Shown one piece after another: positions 23,580 to 36,363 of a stretch of 64,000 nucleotides of DNA. Source of the stretch: Cycas panzhihuaensis (taxonomy: Eukaryota > Cycadophyta); NCBI GenBank assembly GCA_023213395.1, contig CM041465.1:126487741-126551740 (forward strand), given 5' to 3'. Each line of letters starts with the position of its first letter. Within the stretch, counting starts at the first letter, position 1. Under the pieces are notes generated by a model. The model worked only from the letters and a program-made list of their open reading frames with translations. It searched no databases and was not told the DNA's origin. The position numbers were made by a program, and so were the translations under genes.

Positions 23580-26500
23580 ATGGGGTGTTGTTTGAAGAAA
23601 ACCTCTTCTTTAAGGTCTCTATTGAGGAAAGTACCCTTCACATCCATTTGTTAAATATGCCGATTAAATTAGATTGCTAAGGACATAACCAAATGGAATG
23701 TGATCACATTGGCTACCGGTGCAAAGGTCTTGTCATAATCAATCCCCTCTTGTTATTTAAAACCTCTTGCTATAAGGCGAGCTTTGCGAGTGTCATACTT
23801 TGTAAGGCCTTTTAGTAGTTATGGGAGGAGGAACATCCATTAATAATTATTATACCCATTAGGATTTAGTTGAATGCTAGTGGCTTCCACCTGAAGTTCA
23901 TAAACTAAAATTGGATGTAAAGTTATACTTTCTTGAGTTGTTGATGTAGATGCTACTGGAATCGATGAAGGAGCTGGAGTGTAGGAGGAGGCTAGTTTTG
24001 GTGGCTCGACAATTTGTCCAAGAGTCACTTAAGATACACAAACTACTTCTACTGCTATAATATAAGGTTGAGGTGAAGGTAGGTCCTATGAATCTTCTAT
24101 AAATATTATATCCCGTGTTGCGTAAACTTGGTTACCAACTATGTCAAACACTTTATAGGCTTTACAACCAAGTACATAGCTAAGGAAGATGCATTTCAGG
24201 CTCTTGTCATCAAGCTTCTTTTTGTTTTCCTTTGAAATATATTTATATTCCATGCATCCAAAGATCTGCACGAGTACTATCGATGGTTTCTGACCTGACC
24301 AAACTTCTTCAAGAGTAATATTCCTAACTGCAATTCTAGGACTTATGTTGGTTAGATAAGTAGTTATGGTTGTGGCATCAACCCAAGATCTGGTGGTAAG
24401 ATTTGCAACACTAAGCATGGCTTTTCCTTTATTTATCAATGTCTAATTCATTCTTTTGACTATATTATTTTATTAAAGAGTGTGGGGAGCTGAGAATTGA
24501 TGTTGGATGTCATGTTCCTTGCCCAAAATGTTGAACTGATTAGAAATATACTCACCACCATTATCAGATCTAAGGAGCTTGATTATCATTCTACTTTTCT
24601 TTTCTATGGCAGCTTTGAACTCTTTGAATTTATTTAGGGTTTTATACTTATTTATTAGGAAATAGACCTACATTTTCCTTGAGATGTCATCTATGAATGT
24701 GATGAAATGCCAGTTTTTATTGAGTGGTTAGACAGGTATCAACCCGTAAATTTCTGGGTGGACCATCTCTAACGGCGCTGGGGATCTCCATGCGTTCTTA
24801 GAAGGAAAATTTTCTCGTTAGTACTTTTCTATTAGGCAAGCCTGACATATGTTGTTGTACCTCTTAATTTTATGTAAACCATGTACCATTTGGAGCTTAA
24901 ACGTGAGGTCCAAGCTTTGCATGTTTAAATGGCTTAGTCATTAATTCCATAGATATACTTTGGAGCTATTTAAGATGACAATTTCCTTTCAATATGAGAA
25001 TTGACCTGGTTCTTATATACAAGGAGACTCTTCATTAATGACTTCATTTACCTTATCAGTTTGAGCTGTGTTGGGAATTGAACAAGCTTTATTTTATAGA
25101 GTAGTTGTAAGGGGGATACCACCAAACCTATATAGGCCACCATCTTCATGTCTTTTGGCCACAGGTTTGCATGTTGCATGATCTGCGATTCTAGTAATGC
25201 CCTAGCTAAAGAGGACATCTAAATTCAGTTTATTTATTTCATTGATAGAGAGCAAGTTCATCTCCATTTCGGGTGCAAGGAATATATTATTGATGTGGTG
25301 CCTCGTATTGGAGTCCTTCAAAGCTATTGGAGCACTACCAATTTTGGTTATTATCGTAAGTCAAATTATCCCCAAATGTGAAAGTTTGAGTATGGATTGC
25401 GCGGGTCTCTTCTAACATTTTTTCTAATCCGATCATATATCTCGTTACAACTGTCTCAAGGAGCCATGCATCCTCATCAAGTTGTGAAGAAACAGCTGCA
25501 AAGAATAGGTTATGGAAGGAGGAATCCTAATTGTCTACCACATTACTTCCCTATTATTTATTATTATGCTGGTTCCTTTAATTTTTGATAGTGAATTGCT
25601 GCTTATTTTGAGGTCTTTCTCCTTGAGCAGGTCTCAGATTCCAATTGTGTTGGTAGAATTAGCCTTGTGGTTGGAATGATGACCCTTCGTATTATTGAAT
25701 AAGGCCTCTTTATTAGAAATATCAGCCTCCTTGTTACAAAATAAGACCTCGCTATTATGGAAACAAGGCTCTCTGTAGAAGGCACGATCCTTCTTAGTAA
25801 TATCCTTGTCTCTATTAAGAGTAACTAAGACCTCCTTGTTGATATGAGGGTGGTTCTTATTAGTAGATTAGGCCTAATCGTTGATAATAAGAGGTAGCTT
25901 ATTAGAAGCGAGGCCCATATGATTGGCTCAATTGATTTTACAAGAGCTGTAAATCAACTTGTCCTCACTTGCATTAACTAAGTGTCTTTTCTAATTATAG
26001 TAGAGGCAACTGACATTTGGTCTCACCTATTAATTCTTTTAAAGTTGTGCATATGGATGGTATTGAGATTGCTGATGCCAATGAGTTAAACGGGAGGATG
26101 AGGTGTTAATTGGTTATTACTTCTCTTAGGTTGGATGTTGATATGGCTCTTGGGATGTGGTCAGAGAATCCAATTGTTGAGTTAGATCTTGGTGTTGACT
26201 AAGCTGTTGAGTTGATCTATTGATAGTCTTACGCTTTTATGAGTTATGGGCTGTAAAGGTAGGAGCGGGGTTAGATATACATGTCGCCCTAAGTCAGTTG
26301 AGTATATTCTCCTCTTATAACAAGAGTTCCTCACAGGTCGTGAAGTCTATTTTGGAATAATTACCATGTAATTCGGAAACAAAGGAGTTATATTCTATAG
26401 ATAGGATGTGAGTGTTGCTAGAGATTAAATCATGGTTTAAAAGTAGTTCATTAAAGATTATAAGTTAGTTCCTAGTTATTTTGACTTTAATCAAGTGGTG

Positions 26501-26599
26501 TGCAACACTGCCAAAAAAGGTATACCTTTATTAAAACTTTATGAACTTAAAGAAGATAAGTTATGAAAATAAGATTAATTTTAGATTCACGTATTTATT
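23579..26599 (-). pseudogene. Copia remnant with beta/K mosaic (U3)
   Basis: The linker at 23840-24028 is beta, but the integrase C-terminus at 24086-24439 (117 codons) has K-type residues (LGCKAYK, YATRD, EDS, and Trp in LEEVW), so the beta stops are absent. A run of C-to-T and G-to-A differences sits at 24465-24487. Heptapeptide repeats lie at 25702-25932. Confidence 0.75.
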
Positions 26600-26615
26600 A
26601 TAGGGTGTACCCTAT

Positions 26616-27982
26616 GCTTGGCACAAATAATTACACCCAACTAAGACATGGGAGAATATTATGAAGTAATTTAAGGAGATATTGTAAAAGTTTTTAAGTA
26701 ATGAGGTAGTGGAGTTATCTCTCAAGGAAATGAGATAAAGGCTAGTAGAATTACTATTAATACATATATAAAAAATAAATATTAAAGTTGTAAGTATTAT
26801 GAATGGAGAAAAAATCATGGATTATAATAAGAGAAACTATTTTATAAATGGGCTAAATTCTAAAGTAAGGGCCACAATGGTGACTCATTCCTTGAAATGC
26901 TTCTATTTCACACATGAGTTGGTATGCAACCATAAACCTTATTATTTAGATCACGAGACAAAATGTAATAATTAATAAGCCAAAATATAAATAAACCTTG
27001 CTATTAAGTAACAAAAGTAAAGGAGACCTCAAAAGTAGAAGCCTTTAAAAAGGAAGTCATAAGGTTAAAGTTATAAAGAAAGAAACCTCAACTTACTAAG
27101 GAGAAGAAGAACAAAAAAATATAGGGGTAACGAACGGTAATTGAAGAAGTGGTGTCACATTTGTGATAATAATTCATATTCTGGTAAAAAATGTGACCTA
27201 AATGAGAGGAATAATATGGTAAAAAAGTAAAGTATATGGTGTTATATTTGTGATATGGATAACCATAATATGAATAAACACTATTTTAATATATGTAAAA
27301 CAAACCAATACGGTACAAGTTATGGAAGAAGGAACGACTTAACCATGATGCAATATACTAATGACGCAGGAAGGCATGCGAAAAAATAATAATGCATGAA
27401 GAGAGAGTAAAGGAAATGTACTAAACTAACTAAAATAATAGAGATAAAATTGATCTATCCTCATAGAAAATACCTATAGAGAGATCAAACATCACCTAAT
27501 AAGAAGGCTGTCAAAATCTAAGAGGTCCACTAGAGCATATATGCCTAAACTATTGAGAAAAGTATGTGCTTGGCCTATTGCAGATACCCTTTATAAAGAA
27601 GAATATCCTATCCTAACCCAGACTCTTAAATATACCTAAAACACTAGACTCAATCTTAAAATATGAGAAGGGACTAACTAGAGTAAGAGGCCTAAAGGAG
27701 TTAAGACCACATGATCCATATGATCATTAGGTAGGTTCTTGGAAAATTATCAATAGCAGTGACTCATCTCACATAAGTTTGAGATAGGCTAATAGTACAT
27801 GCATTTAACTCCAACTAGCATCAAGCTCTAATAGGTAAAATTAAAAGAGGCCTTGCTCTCAATAAGATGCATAGAGTTCACTCAGTTGTTTAGGCCACAC
27901 ATAAATGCATAGTGAGGGTAGATGCCCACCATTAGGCCAATCAGAATATGAATCGTAAGACTCTTCTCACATAAGGCCAAAA
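26616..27982 (+). pseudogene. Plus-strand gag-like remnant (U4)
   Basis: B-type at its start. From the knuckles (27150-27301) rightwards it has A-type variants (gatatggataacc, gacgcagg, aatatcctatcc) rather than those of U2 and U5, so this front is itself a recombinant. Confidence 0.45.
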
Positions 27983-28481
27983 GATCACCTCTCTCATCTA
28001 ATGGTTAAATCTAGGTTCAAAGAAAGTGATCTACCTTATTTGTAAAAGAATAAGTACTTTGAGATATTATGTATCTTGATGTATTTTGTATATGCAAGAA
28101 GATAATTTATATCTTCTTGTTGTTTAGGAGATTAAAGTCAAATAATTATTGTTGAACTAATTTCTAGGTGTGATGTTGATGTACTCTAAAGTAAATAAAT
28201 GGCAATTCATTATTTTGAATCAAATAAGAAAACCAATGACAAAAAAGAGTTAAATTTAAGATTCGAAATGTTTATTAGATGAATAAAGAGCGTAGAAGTT
28301 ATTTTCTTTCATTGCATTTGGACGTTACTAATATTGACAACACAATGTAGATGATGCACTATAAGGAGCGAATGATTCCCAGGGATTACATCTGCATTCA
28401 TTTTAGTTTGTAGAAATGGTGCTTCAAAGCTTCGTTAGCTGAAAGACATTCCCTTGGGTCAAACTTCAGTAAATCTCGAAG
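27983..28481 (-). pseudogene. LAMMER kinase 3' tail (U4)
   Basis: Ends aaatctcgaag. The variants gcattc and gttagctgaaagacattccc are shared with U3, U7 and U8 and distinguish the beta tails from the alpha tails of U2, U5 and U9. Confidence 0.7.
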
Positions 28482-31434
28482 ATGGGGTGTTGTTTGAAGA
28501 AAACCTCTTCTTTAAGGTCTCTATTGAGGAAAGTACCCTTCACATCCATTTGCTAAATATTTCGATTAAATTAGATTGCTAAGGACATAACCAAACGGAA
28601 TGTGATCACATTGGCTACCGGTGCAAAGGTCTTGTGATAATCAATCCATTAATAATTGGGAGGAGGAACATCCATTAATAATTGTTATACCCATTAGGAT
28701 TTAGTTGAATGCTAGTGGCTTCCACCTGAAGTTCATAAACTAAAATTGGATGTAAAGTTATACTTTCTTGAGTTGTTGATGTAGATGCTACTGGAATCGA
28801 TGAAGGAGATGGAGTGTAGGAGGAGGCTAGTTTTGGTGGCTCGACAATTTGTCCAAGAGTCACTTAAGATACAAAACCTACTTCTCTTGCTATAATATAA
28901 GGTTGAGGTGGAGGTAGGTCCTATAAATCTTCTATAAATATTATATCCCGTGTTACGTAAACTTGGTTACCAACTATGTCAAACACTTTATAGGCTTTAC
29001 AACAAAGTACATAGCTAAGGAAGATGCATTTCAGGGTCTTGTCATCAAGCTTCTTTTTGTTTTCCTTTGAAATATATTTATATTCCATGCATCCAAAGAT
29101 CTGCACGAGTACTATCGATGGTTTCTGACCTGACCAAACTTCTTCAAGAGTAATATTCCTGACTGCAATTCTAGGACTTATGTTGGTTAGATAAGTAGTT
29201 ATGGTTGTGGCATCAACCCAAGATCTGGTGGTAAGATTTGCAGGACTAAGCATTGCTTTTCCTTTATTTATCAATGTCTAATTCATTCTTTTGACTACAC
29301 GATTTTGTTGAGTTGTGTGGGGAGATGGGAACTGATGTTGGATGCCATGTTCCTTGCCCAAAATGTTGAACTGATTAGAAATATACTCGCCACCATTATC
29401 AGATCTAAGGAGCTTGATTATCATTCTACTTTTCTTTTCTATGGCAGCTTTGAACTCTTTGAATTTATTTAGGGTTTTATACTTATTTCTTAGGAAATAG
29501 ACCTACATTTTCCTTGAGATGTCATCTATGAATGTGATGAAATGCCAGTTTTTATTGAGTGGTTAGACAGGTATCAACCAGTAAATTTCTGGGTGGACCA
29601 TCTCTAACGGTGCTGGGGATCTCCATGCGTTCTTAGAAGGAAAATTTTCTCGTTAGTACTTTTCTATTAGGCAAGCCTGACATATGTTGTTGTACCTCTT
29701 AATTTTATGTAAACCGTGTACGCTTTGGAGCTTAAACGTGAGGTCCAAGCTTTGCATGTTTAAATGGCTTAGTCATTAAATCCATAGATATACTTTGGAG
29801 CTATTTAAGATGACAATTTCCTTTCAATATGAGAATTGACCTGGTTCTTATATACAAGGAGACTCTTCATTAATGACTTCATTTACCTTATCAGTTTGAG
29901 CTGTGTTGGGAATTGAACAAGCTTTATTTTATAGAGTAGTTGTAAGGGGGATACCACCAAACCTATATAGGCCACCATCTTCATGTCTTTTGGCCACAGG
30001 TTTGCATGTTGCATGATCTGCGATTCTACTAATGCCCTAGCTAAAGAGGACATCTAAATTCGGTTTATTTATTTCATTGATAGAGAGCAAGTTCATCTCC
30101 ATTTCGGGTGCAAGGAATATATTATTGATGTGGTGCCTCGTATTGGAGTCCTTCAAAGCTATTGGAGCACTACCAATTTTGGTTATTATCGTAAGTCAAA
30201 TTATCCCCAAATGTGAAAGTTTGAGTATGGATTGGGCGGGTCTCTTCTAACATTTTTTCTAATCTGATCATATATCTCGTTACAACTGTCTCAAGGAGCC
30301 ATGCATCCTCATCAAGTTGTGAAGAAGCAGCTGCAAAGAATAGGTTATGGAAGGAGGAATCCTAATTGTCTACCACATTACTTCCCTATTATTTATTATT
30401 ATGCTGGTTCCTTCAATTTTTGATAGTGAATTGCTGCTTATTTTGAGGTCTTTCTCCTTGAGCAGGTCTCAGATTCCAATTGTGTTGGTAGAATTAGCCT
30501 TGTGGTTGGAATGATGACCCTTCTTATTATTGAATAAGGCCTCTTTATTAGAAATATCAGCCTCCTTGTTACAAAATAAGACCTCACTATTATGGAAACA
30601 AGGCTCTTTGTAGAAGGCACGATCCTTCTTAGTAATATCCTTGTCTCTATTAAGAGTAACTAAGACCTCCTTGTTGATATGAGGGTGGTTCTTATTAGTA
30701 GATTAGGCCTAATCGTTGATAATAAGAGGTAGCTTATTAGAAGCGAGGCCCATATGATTGGCTCAATTGATTTTACAAGAGCTGTAAATCAACTTGTCCT
30801 CACTTGCATTAACTAAGTGTCTTTTCTAATTATAGTAGAGGCAACTGACATTTGGCCTCACCTATTAATTCTTTTAAAGTTGTGCATATGGCTGGTATTG
30901 AGATTGCTGATGCCAATGAGTTAAACGGGAGGATGAGGTGTTAATTGGTTATTACTTCTCTTAGGTTGGATGTTGATATGGCTCTTGGGATGTGGTCAGA
31001 GAATCCAATTGTTGAGTTAGATCTTGGTGTTGACTAAGCTGTTGAGTTGATCTATTGATAGTCTTACGCTTTTATGAGTTATGGGCTGTAAAGGTAGGAG
31101 CGGGGTTAGATATACATGTCGCCCTAAGTCAGTTGAGTATATTCTCCTCTTATAACAAGAGTTCCTCACAGGTCGTGAAGTCTATTTTGGAATAATTACC
31201 ATGTAATTCGGAAACAAAGGAGTTATATTCAATAGATAGGATGTCAGTGATGCTAGAGATTAAATCATGGTTTAAAAGTAGTTCATTAAGGATTATAAGT
31301 TAGTTCCTAGTTATTTTGACTTTAATGAAGTGGTATGCAACACTGCCAAAAAACGTATACCTTTATTAAAACTTTATGAACTTAAAGAAGATAAGTTATG
31401 AAAATAAGATTAATTTTAGATTCACGTATTTATT
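28481..31434 (-). pseudogene. Copia gag-protease-integrase-RT remnant, beta subtype with K tract (U4)
   Basis: Linker frame at 28675-28863 and integrase C-terminus at 28921-29274 (117 codons). The C-terminal half of the latter is beta (LCCKAYK, YVTRD, EDL), but the part coding SWVD to FGC is K-like, so both beta stops are replaced by Trp codons. Heptapeptide repeats lie at 30537-30767. Confidence 0.75.
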
Positions 31435-31450
31435 ATAAGGTGTACCCTAT

Positions 31451-32820
31451 GCTTGGCACAAATAATTACACCCAACTAAGACATGGGAGAATATTATGAA
31501 GTAATTTAAGGAGATATTGTAAAAGTTTTTAAGTAATGAGGTAGTGGAGTTATCTCTCAAGGAAATGAGATAAAGGCTAGTAGAATTACTATTAATACAT
31601 ATATAAAAAATAAATATTAAAGTTGTAAGTATTATGAATGGAGAAAAAATCATGGATTATAATAAGAGAAACTATTTTATAAATGGGCTAAATTCTAAAG
31701 TAAGGGCCACAATGGTGACTCATTCCTTGAAATGCTTCTATTTCACACATGAGTTGGTATGCAACCATAAATCTTATTATTTAGATCACGAGCCAAAATG
31801 TAATAATTAATAAGCCAAAATATAAATAAACCTTGCTATTAAGTAACAAAAGTAAAGGAGACCTCAAAAGTAGAAGCCTTTAAAAAGGAAGTCATAAGGT
31901 TAAAGTTATAAAGAAAGAAACCTCAACTTACTAAGGAGAAGAAGAACAAAAAAATATAGGGGTAATGAACCGTAATTGAAGAAGTGGTGTCACATTTGTG
32001 ATAATAATTCTTATTCTGGTAAAAAATGTGACCTAAATGAGAGGAATAATATGGTAAAAAAATAAAGTATATGGTGTTATATTTGTGATTTGGATAACCA
32101 TAAAATGAATAAACACTATTTTAATATATGTAAAATAAACCAATACGGTACAAGTTATGGAAGAAGGAACAACTGAACCATGATGCAATATACTAATGAA
32201 GCAGGAAGGCATGTGAAAAAGTAATAATGCATGAAGAGAGAGTAAAGGAAATGTACTAAACTAACTAAAATAATAGAGATAAAATTAATCTATCCTCATA
32301 GAAAATACCTATAGAGAGATCAAACATCACGTAATAAGAAGGCTGTCAAAATCTAAGAGGCCCACTAGAGCATATATGCCCAAACTATTGAGAAAAGTAT
32401 GTGCTTGGCCTATTGTAGATGCCCTTTATAAAGAAAAATGCCCTATCCTAACCCAGACTCTTAAATATACCTAAAACACTAGACTCAATCTTAAAATATG
32501 AGAAGGGACTAACTAGAGCAAGAGGCCTAAAGGAGTTAAGACCATAGGATCCATATGATCATTAGGTAGGTTCTTGGAAAATTATCAATAGTAGTGACTC
32601 ATCTCACATAAGTTTGAGATAGGCTAATAGTACATGCATTTAACTCCAACTAGCATCAAGCTCTAATAGGTAAAATAAAAAGAGGCTACTGCTCTCAATA
32701 AGATGTATAGAGTTCACTCAGTTGTTGAGGCCACACATATAAATGCATAGTGAGGGTGGATGCCCACCATTAGGCCAATCAGAATATGAATCGTAAGACT
32801 CTTCTCACATAAGGCCAAAA
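31451..32820 (+). pseudogene. Plus-strand gag-like remnant (U5)
   Basis: B-type, with zinc knuckles at 31985-32136. Shares gatttggataacc, gaagcagg and the cataggatcc block with U2 and U9. Confidence 0.45.
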
Positions 32821-33319
32821 GATCACCTCTCTCATCTAATGGTTAAATCTAGGTTCAAAGAAAGTGATCTACGTTATTTGTAAAAGAATAAGTACTTTGA
32901 GATATTATGTATCTTGATGTATTTTGTATATGCAAGAAGATAATTTATATCTTCTTGTTGTTTAGGAGATTAAAGTCAAATAATTATTGTTGAACTAATT
33001 TCTAGGTGTGATGTTGATGTACTCTAAAGTAAATAAATAGGAATTCATTATTTTGAATCAAATAAGAAAACCAATGACAAAAAAGAGTTAAATTTAAGAA
33101 TTGAAATGTTTACTAGACGAATAAAGAGCGTAGAAGCTGTTTTCTTTCATTGTGTTTGGACGTTACTAATATTGACAACACAATGTAGATGATGCACTAT
33201 CAAGAGCGAATGATTCCCAGGGATTACATCTACCTTCATTTTAGTTTGTAGAAATGGTGCTTCAAAGCTTCCTTAGCAGAAAGACGTTCCCTTGGGTCAA
33301 ACTTCAACAAACCTCGAAG
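32821..33319 (-). pseudogene. LAMMER kinase 3' tail, best preserved copy (U5)
   Basis: From 33319 down to the TGA near 33238 the kinase frame is open for 27 codons: LLKFDPRERLSAKEAL, then KHHFYKLK and stop. It differs from K1 (SANEAL, HHFFKLK), so the unit tails did not come directly from K1 or K2 but from a related copy. The RT frame enters this segment out of phase and meets a TGA after four codons, so no fusion protein results. Confidence 0.75.
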
Positions 33320-36300
33320 ATGGGGTGTTGTTTGAAGAAAACGTCTTCTTTAAGGTCTCTATTGAGGAAAGTACCCTTCACATCTGTTTGCTAAATATGT
33401 CGATTAAATTAGATTGCTGAGGACAAAACCAAATGGAATGTGATCACATTGGCTACCGGTGCAAAGGTCTTATCATAATCAATCCCCTCTTGTTATTTAA
33501 AAGCTCTTGCTATAAGGCGAGCTTTGCGAGTGTCATACTTTGTAAGGCCTTTTAGCAGTTATGGGAGGAGGAACATCCATTAATAATTGTTATACCCATT
33601 AGGATTTAGTTGAATGCTAGTGGCTTCCACCTGAAGTTCATCAACTAAAATTGGAGGTAAAGTTATACTTTCTTGAGTTGTTGATGTAGATGCTACTGGA
33701 ATCGATGAAGGAGCTGGACTGTAGGAGGAGACTAGTTTTGATGGCTCCACAATTTGTCCAAGAGTCACTTAAGATACATAAACTACTTCTACTACTATAA
33801 TATAAGGTTGAGGTGAAGGTAGGACCTATGAATCTTCTATAAATATTATATCCCGTGTTGCGTAAAATTGGTTACCAACTATGTCAAACACTTTATAGGC
33901 TTTACAACCAAGTACATAGCTAAAGAAGATGCATTTTAGGCTCTTGTCATCAAGCTTCTTTTCATTTTCCTTTGAAATATATTTATATTCCATGCATCCA
34001 AAGATCTGCACGAGTACTATCGATGGTTTCTGACCTGACCAAACTTGTTCAAGAGTAATATTCTTAACTGCAATTCTAGGACTTATGTTGGTTAGGTAAG
34101 TAGTTATGGTTGTGGCATCAACCGAAGATCTGGTGGTAAGATTTGCCACACTAAGCATGGCTTTTCCTTTATTTATCAATGTCTAATTCATTCTTTTGAC
34201 TACACCATTTTGTTGAGCTGTGTGAGGAGTTGGGAACTGATGTTGGATGCCATGTTCTTTGCCCAAAATGTTGAACTGATTAGAACTATAATCTAAGCCA
34301 CCATTATCAGATCTAAGTAGCTTGATTATCATTCTACTTTTCTTTTCTATGGCAGCTTTGAACTCTTTGAATTTATTTAGGGTTTTATACTTATTTCTTA
34401 GGAGGTAGACCTACATTTTCCTTGAGAAGTCATCTATGAATGTGATGAAATGCCAGCTTTTATTGAGTGGTTAGACAGGTACCGATCCGTGAATTTCTGG
34501 GTGGACCATCTCTAACGGCGCTGAGGATCTCCATGCGTTCTTAGAAGGAAAAATTTCTCGTTAGTGCTTTTCTATTAGGCAAGCCTCACATATGTTGTTG
34601 TACCTCTTAATTTTATGTAAACCATGTACCATTTGGAGCTTAAACATGAGGTCCAAGCTTTGTATGTTTAAATGACTTAGGTATTAATTCCATAGGTATA
34701 CTTTGGAGCTATTTGAGATGATAATTTCCTTTCAATATGAGAATTCACCTGGTTCTTATATACAGGGGGACTCTTCATTAATGACTTCATTTATCTCATC
34801 AATTTGAGCTGTGTTGGGAATTGAACAAGCTTCATTTTATGGAGTAGTTGTAAGGGGGATACCACCCAACCTATATAGGCCACCATCTTCATATCTTATG
34901 GCCACAAGCTTGCACGTTGCATGATCTGCGATTCTACTAATGCCCTAGATAAAGAGGACATCTAAATTCTGTTTGTTTATTTCATTGATAGAGGGCAAGT
35001 TCATCTCCATTTCCGGTGCAAGGAATATATTATTGATGTGGTGCCTCATATTGGAGTCCTTCAAAGCTATTGGAGCCCTACCAATTTTGGTATTATCGTA
35101 AGTCAAATTATCCCCAAATGTGATAGTTTAAGTATCGACTGGGCGGGTCTCTTCTAACATTTTTTCTAATCCGATCATATATCTCGTTGCACCTGACTCA
35201 AGGAGCCATGCATCCTCATCAAGTTGTGAAGAAAGAGCTGCAAAGAATAGGTGATGGAAGGAGGAATCCTAATTGTGTACCACATTACTTCCGTATTATT
35301 TATTATTATCTTTGGTTTGTTTAATTTTTGATAGTGAATTGTAGCTTATTTTGAGGTCTTTCTCCTTGAGCAGGTCTCAGATTCCAATTGTGTTGGTAGA
35401 ATTGGCCTTGTGGTTGGAATGATGACCCTTCTTATTGTTGAATAAGGCCTCTTTATTGGAAATATGGGCCTCCTTGTTACAAAATAAGACCTCGCTATTA
35501 TGGAAACGGGGCTCTTTGTAGAAGGCATGATCCTCCTTAGTAATATCCTTGTCTCTATTAAGAGTAACTAGGACCTCCTTGTTGATATGAGGGTGGTCCT
35601 TATTAGTAGATTAGGCCTAATCGTTGATAATAAGAGGTAGCTTATTAGAAGCGAGGCCTATATGATTAGTTCAATTGATTTTACAAGAGTTGTGAATCAA
35701 CTTGTCCTCACTTGCATTAACAGAAGTGTCTTTTTTTATCATAGTAGAGGCAACTGACATCTGGTCTAACCTATTAATTATTTTAAAGTTGTGCATATGG
35801 CTGGTATTGAGACTGCTGATGCCAATGAGTTAGACGGGAGGAGGAGGTGTTAATTGGTTATTACTTCTCTTAGGTTGGTTGTTGATATGGCTCTTGGGAT
35901 ATGGTCAGAGAATCCAAGTGTTGAGTTAGATCTTGGTGTTGACTAAGCTGTTGAGTTGATCTATTGATAGTCTTACGCTTTTATGAGTTATGGGCTGTAA
36001 AGGTAGGAGCGGGGTTAGATATAAATGTCGCCCCAAGTCAGTCAGTTGAGTATATTCTCCTCTTATAACAAGAGTTCCTCACAGGTCGTGAAGTCTATTT
36101 TGGAATAATTACCATTTAATTTGGAAACAAAGGAGTTATATTCTATAGGTAGGATGTCAATGATGCTAGAGATTAAATCATGGTTTGAAAGTGCTTCATT
36201 AAGGATTATAAGTTACTTCCCAGTTATTTTGACTTTAATCAAGTGGTGTGCAACGCTGCCAAAAAATGTATACCTTTATCAAAACGTTATGAACTTAAAG

Positions 36301-36347
36301 AAGATAAGTCATGAAAATAAGATTAATTTTAGATTCACCTATTCATT
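33319..36347 (-). pseudogene. Copia gag-protease-integrase-RT remnant, alpha subtype (U5)
   Basis: Linker frame at 33580-33768 (PSKLVSSYSPAPSS) and integrase C-terminus at 33826-34179 (117 codons). Private changes include LEQVW for LEEVW and SSVD for SWVD. The gag core appears near 36090-36240 on the minus strand (EYNSFVSKLNGNYSK-like). Heptapeptide repeats lie at 35445-35675. Confidence 0.75.
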
Positions 36348-36363
36348 ATAGGGTGTACCCTAT

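Larger units (their letters stand above)
21661..26599. repeat. Array unit U3 (4.94 kb), A front with beta/K mosaic copia half
   Basis: Longest regular unit. The front has neither the 43-bp nor the 33-bp deletion. The copia half switches between beta and K sequence several times between 23580 and 24450, while the protease-gag part (from about 24500) is plain beta. Confidence 0.85.
26600..31434. repeat. Array unit U4 (4.84 kb), B front with beta copia half
   Basis: Shorter than its neighbours because about 110 bp between tcaatcc and gggaggagg are replaced by a copied 12-mer (28646-28660). A K-type tract of roughly 130 bp is embedded in the integrase (29097-29225). Confidence 0.85.
31435..36347. 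repeat. Array unit U5 (4.91 kb), B front with alpha copia half
   Basis: Very similar to U2 and U9 in order and variants. The opening palindrome has one mismatch (ATAAGGT). It is followed by the K-type unit U6. Confidence 0.85.
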
